Assembly (NCBI GenBank): GCA_017628775.1
Contig: JAGBYN010000006.1
Span: 1 to 7,943 of the forward strand
Length of the DNA: 7,943 bases
Direction: 5' to 3'
From: Bacteroidaceae bacterium
GTDB taxonomy: Bacteria; Bacteroidota; Bacteroidia; Bacteroidales; Bacteroidaceae
Positions 6,141-7,943 of the stretch are shown here, one piece after another. The notes below the pieces were generated by a model. It was not told where the DNA came from. It did not search any database and saw only the letters and a program-made list of their open reading frames with translations. Position 1 is the first letter of the stretch. Each line of letters starts with the position of its first letter. The translations under genes and the position numbers were made by a program.

Positions 6141-6178
6141 AGAGGGTGTGTCAAAATACAGATTTTGATGCACCCTCT
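6141..6178. terminator. Strong 17-bp hairpin between pyrE and the SRPBCC gene
   Basis: Arms 6141-6157 and 6162-6178 are complementary at 15 of 17 positions (AGAGGGTG, two mismatches, TCAAAAT) around an ACAG loop. It lies 40 bases past the pyrE stop. On the minus strand the stem is followed by CTCCTTTAATTT, only a weak U-tract, so it is probably a partial terminator or 3'-end stabiliser and not a full stop. The stem pattern is one I recall as common at Prevotella and Bacteroides gene ends. Confidence 0.65.
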
Positions 6179-6189
6179 TGAATAATTTC

Positions 6190-6223
6190 AGGTAGGTTCT
6201 ATAAAAAGTATTGATACCTACTT
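6190..6223. other. Stem-loop overlapping the pyrE stop codon
   Basis: AGGTAGGT at 6190-6197 pairs with ACCTACTT at 6216-6223 at seven of eight positions with an 18-base AT-rich loop. It includes the pyrE stop codon and lies just before the stronger hairpin at 6141-6178 in the direction of transcription. Possible 3'-end structure; no firm function. Confidence 0.35.
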
Positions 6224-6850
6224 CATCCATTCGCTTGGATTAGCTCTCCATTCAGCGAGCATAGGCACGTGTTCCGACTTAATATAACCTGTTTCCTTAG
6301 CCACTTCAACCACAGCTTCATAGTTGGTGAGGGTCACTAAGCGCACGTTAGCATCTGCAAAGGCCTTTTCTGCAACGGGGAAACCGTAGGTGTAGCTTGC
6401 CACCATACCAATCACGTTGTAGCCTGCAGCACGGAGTGCTTCAACAGCCTTGAGCGAGCTACCACCAGTAGAAATCAAATCTTCAATCACAATAACCTTT
6501 GAACCTTCGGGCAATTCACCTTCAATCAAGTTACCCATGCCGTGGTCCTTAGCCTTTGCACGAACATAGCAGAAAGGAAGTGCTAACTCTTCAGCCACCA
6601 AAGCACCTTGAGCAATAGCACCTGTTGCTACACCTGCCACTGCATCTGCTTCAGGGAATTCTTCCGCAATAATACGCGCCAATTCGATCTTTACAAAATT
6701 ACGAAGCGCAGGGAAAGAAAGGGTCTTACGGTTATCACAATAGAAAGGAGACTTCCAACCACTTGCCCATGTAAAGGGATTTTCAGGTTGCAACTTAATG
6801 GCCTTAACATTCAATAACTTCTCTGCGAAGATTTTTTCAAGTTGACTCAT
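6218..6850 (-). CDS. pyrE: Orotate phosphoribosyltransferase
   Basis: A 210-residue cytosolic enzyme that joins orotate to PRPP to give OMP, the fifth step of de novo pyrimidine synthesis; it works as a homodimer. SGWKSPFYCDNRK (30-42) is the N-terminal substrate-binding segment, YVRAKAKDHG (95-104) the Lys-rich flexible loop, and VIVIEDLISTGGSS (119-132) the PRPP-binding signature. The length is normal for the family. I chose ATG 6850; a TTG two codons upstream (6856) is in frame but less likely. The gene has its own consensus Bacteroidetes promoter, with a leader of about 40-45 bases, and is the first gene of the minus-strand series. It is divergent from xerD. Confidence 0.97.
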   Translation of the reverse strand: MSQLEKIFAEKLLNVKAIKLQPENPFTWASGWKSPFYCDNRKTLSFPALRNFVKIELARIIAEEFPEADAVAGVATGAIAQGALVAEELALPFCYVRAKAKDHGMGNLIEGELPEGSKVIVIEDLISTGGSSLKAVEALRAAGYNVIGMVASYTYGFPVAEKAFADANVRLVTLTNYEAVVEVAKETGYIKSEHVPMLAEWRANPSEWMK

Positions 6851-6898
6851 AATCAATGTATTTAGAATTATTTTAAAATTTCAATGTAACATTTCGGA

Positions 6899-6930
6899 CA
6901 AAATTACAACTTTTTTTAAGAATGGACAAA
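6899..6930 (-). promoter_or_regulatory. Bacteroidetes-type promoter of pyrE
   Basis: On the minus strand the -33 element TTTG (6927-6930) is followed by 20 bases and then the -7 element TAATTTTG (6899-6906). Both match the published Bacteroidetes consensus (TTTG, about 19-21 bp, TAnnTTTG) without mismatch. The start of transcription would fall near 6892-6894, about 43 bases before the pyrE ATG. I found no equally good promoter in the intergenic gaps of the five downstream genes. Confidence 0.8.
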
Positions 6931-6949
6931 AGCACACCCTTGTTCTTAA
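6916..6949. promoter_or_regulatory. Inverted repeat around the pyrE -33 element
   Basis: TTAAGAA (6916-6922) and TTCTTAA (6943-6949) are perfect inverted copies; CAA at 6927-6929 can also pair with TTG at 6940-6942. The -33 element at 6927-6930 lies inside. This position suits an operator that controls pyrE, but the region is AT-rich and chance pairing is possible. Confidence 0.35.
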
Positions 6950-6990
6950 GATTTTTGAGGTTTTTTCTTTTTAACTGTGCGGCTGATGAA

Positions 6991-7076
6991 CAACGGATTT
7001 ATTTTTTCTTCAACGGATTGCATGGATTATTTTGTATATAGGATGTTATAGGTTTTTATAGGATAATATTAGGAGA
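6991..7076. repeat. Helically spaced short repeats in the pyrE-xerD gap
   Basis: CAACGGATT occurs at 6991-6999 and again exactly 20 bp later at 7011-7019. Next, TATAGG occurs at 7037, 7047 and 7057 with an exact 10-bp period, and a degenerate TATTAGG follows at 7067. Spacings of 10 and 20 bp place the words on one face of the helix. The array lies about 70-150 bp upstream of xerD. It may be a binding array for a regulator or simply a decayed tandem repeat. Confidence 0.55.
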
Positions 7077-7131
7077 CACTGTTCACCAATAAAAAAAGTA
7101 AAAGAAACTGCCTTTTCTGCCAAAAAATCAG

Positions 7132-7139
7132 CAACTTTG
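7132..7139 (+). promoter_or_regulatory. Possible -7 promoter element of xerD
   Basis: CAACTTTG matches the Bacteroidetes -7 box TAnnTTTG at five of the six fixed positions (C for the first T). It ends five bases before the xerD ATG, so transcription would start at or next to the start codon, giving a leaderless or nearly leaderless message. No clean TTTG lies at the usual distance upstream; the nearest candidate is TTTT at 7113-7116, only 15 bp away. Confidence 0.4.
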
Positions 7140-7144
7140 CATTT

Positions 7145-7943
7145 ATGAAGGACATACAAGAAAAATACAAGCGATATTTACTGCTTGAACGGGGCTTATC
7201 AAGCAACACACGCGAGGCATACCTGCACGACGTGAGCAACTTTCTGTTTCACCTTAAAGATGAACAGACTAAGATAGAAGATGTTGATTTGGAATTTCTG
7301 CATCGCTACACATGGTGCCTGCACGACTTAGGTATTTCAGCCCGAAGCATCGCACGCATCCATTCCTCCCTGCGTTCATTCTACAACTTTCTTCTGCTCG
7401 ATGAATACATCACCCAAGACCCCACCGCCCTACTGGAATCACCCAAAATCGGGCGACACCTACCCGAAATCCTATCAACTGATGAAATCGACCGCATAGA
7501 GGACATCATCGACGTGAGCAACCCCGAAGGCGTTCGCGACCGTGCCATGATTGAAGTGCTCTACAGCTGTGGCTTACGCGTTTCAGAGATATGCACGCTC
7601 AAACTGAGCGATCTTTTCCTCGACGAAGGGTTCCTCAAAGTAACAGGCAAGGGTAATCGCCAACGATTGGTACCGATCTCGGCACGCGCCATCCATGAAC
7701 TGACATTATGGTTCATCGTGCGCAATAGCATCACGCCCAAACCAGGCGAAGAGGATTACGTGTTTTTATCGGCACGCCGACGCCAACACGTTTCGCGCAT
7801 CACCGTGTTTCACAACCTGCGCCTATACGCAGAGCAAGCAGGCATCAGCAAAACCATCTCGCCACACACCCTGCGCCATTCATTTGCCACGCACCTGCTT
7901 GAGGGCGGCGCCAACCTGCGTGTCATACAAAGTTTGCTGGGAC
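7145..7943 (+). CDS. xerD: Site-specific tyrosine recombinase XerD (partial, cut at right edge)
   Basis: The first 266 codons of a tyrosine recombinase; XerC/XerD act at dif sites to resolve chromosome dimers at division. The N-terminal SAM-like core-binding domain spans about 1-90 and the catalytic domain begins near 108. Visible catalytic residues are Arg145 (SCGLRVSE), Lys169 (TGKGNRQR), and His241 and Arg244 ([27 protein letters not shown]). Each is numbered three lower than in E. coli XerD, so the length matches closely. The last base is the first of the next codon, which should be the second catalytic histidine, with the nucleophilic tyrosine about nine residues further; both are outside the window. 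The plain XerD layout without accessory domains, next to pyrE, argues for the housekeeping enzyme over an integrase. XerC cannot be fully excluded. Confidence 0.94.
   Translation, partial: MKDIQEKYKRYLLLERGLSSNTREAYLHDVSNFLFHLKDEQTKIEDVDLEFLHRYTWCLHDLGISARSIARIHSSLRSFYNFLLLDEYITQDPTALLESPKIGRHLPEILSTDEIDRIEDIIDVSNPEGVRDRAMIEVLYSCGLRVSEICTLKLSDLFLDEGFLKVTGKGNRQRLVPISARAIHELTLWFIVRNSITPKPGEEDYVFLSARRRQHVSRITVFHNLRLYAEQAGISKTISPHTLRHSFATHLLEGGANLRVIQSLLG

Noticed and set aside
6851..6856. A TTG start for pyrE two codons upstream of the ATG.
   Set aside because: The ATG at 6850 gives the usual PyrE N-terminus (MSQLEKIF) and is the stronger start codon.
7145..7943. Integrase of a mobile element at the right edge.
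   Set aside because: The numbering tracks E. coli XerD with a constant offset of three and there is no extra N-terminal domain, attachment site or cargo gene, so the housekeeping recombinase is the better reading.

Overview
The window looks like chromosomal DNA of a Bacteroidales bacterium, most probably Prevotellaceae. Three things point there: the protein sequences (PyrE, ArgH, a chromosomal-type topoisomerase III and a Rieske-like lipoprotein read as Prevotella-like to me), a textbook Bacteroidetes promoter upstream of pyrE (TTTG, 20 bp, TAnnTTTG on the minus strand), and the near absence of Shine-Dalgarno sequences. The genus is inferred from recall, not from a search.

Layout. Positions 1-556 hold no convincing gene. 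This block is the 3' flank of topB and is packed with several unrelated repeat families: a long inverted repeat built from 9-bp units, a second inverted repeat, a 35-bp direct repeat that carries a hairpin, a probable topB terminator, and a 7-bp tandem array. From 557 to 6850 six genes run on the minus strand. In transcription order they are pyrE, an SRPBCC-fold protein, argH, a Rieske-like lipoprotein, a FecE/BtuD-type ABC ATPase and topB. The ATPase stop and the topB start overlap as ATGA. Between the lipoprotein and the ATPase (3412-3537) lie a 7-bp array, a 12-bp palindrome and an 8-bp array. From 7145 to the right edge a xerD-type tyrosine recombinase runs on the plus strand, divergent from pyrE, and is cut by the window edge about ten residues before its expected catalytic tyrosine. 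The 294-bp divergent region holds the pyrE promoter, a possible operator-like inverted repeat and short helically phased repeats.

How the genes relate. pyrE (pyrimidine synthesis) and argH (arginine synthesis) are housekeeping genes and share carbamoyl phosphate only indirectly. topB and xerD both act on chromosome topology or segregation but are not adjacent. The ABC ATPase has no permease or binding protein beside it and must work with a partner encoded elsewhere. I see no defence system, prophage, CRISPR array, transposase or rRNA/tRNA gene. The genes are ordinary. What merits a second look is the dense intergenic repeat content, the four-cysteine Rieske-like lipoprotein, and the coupling of an orphan transport ATPase to topB.
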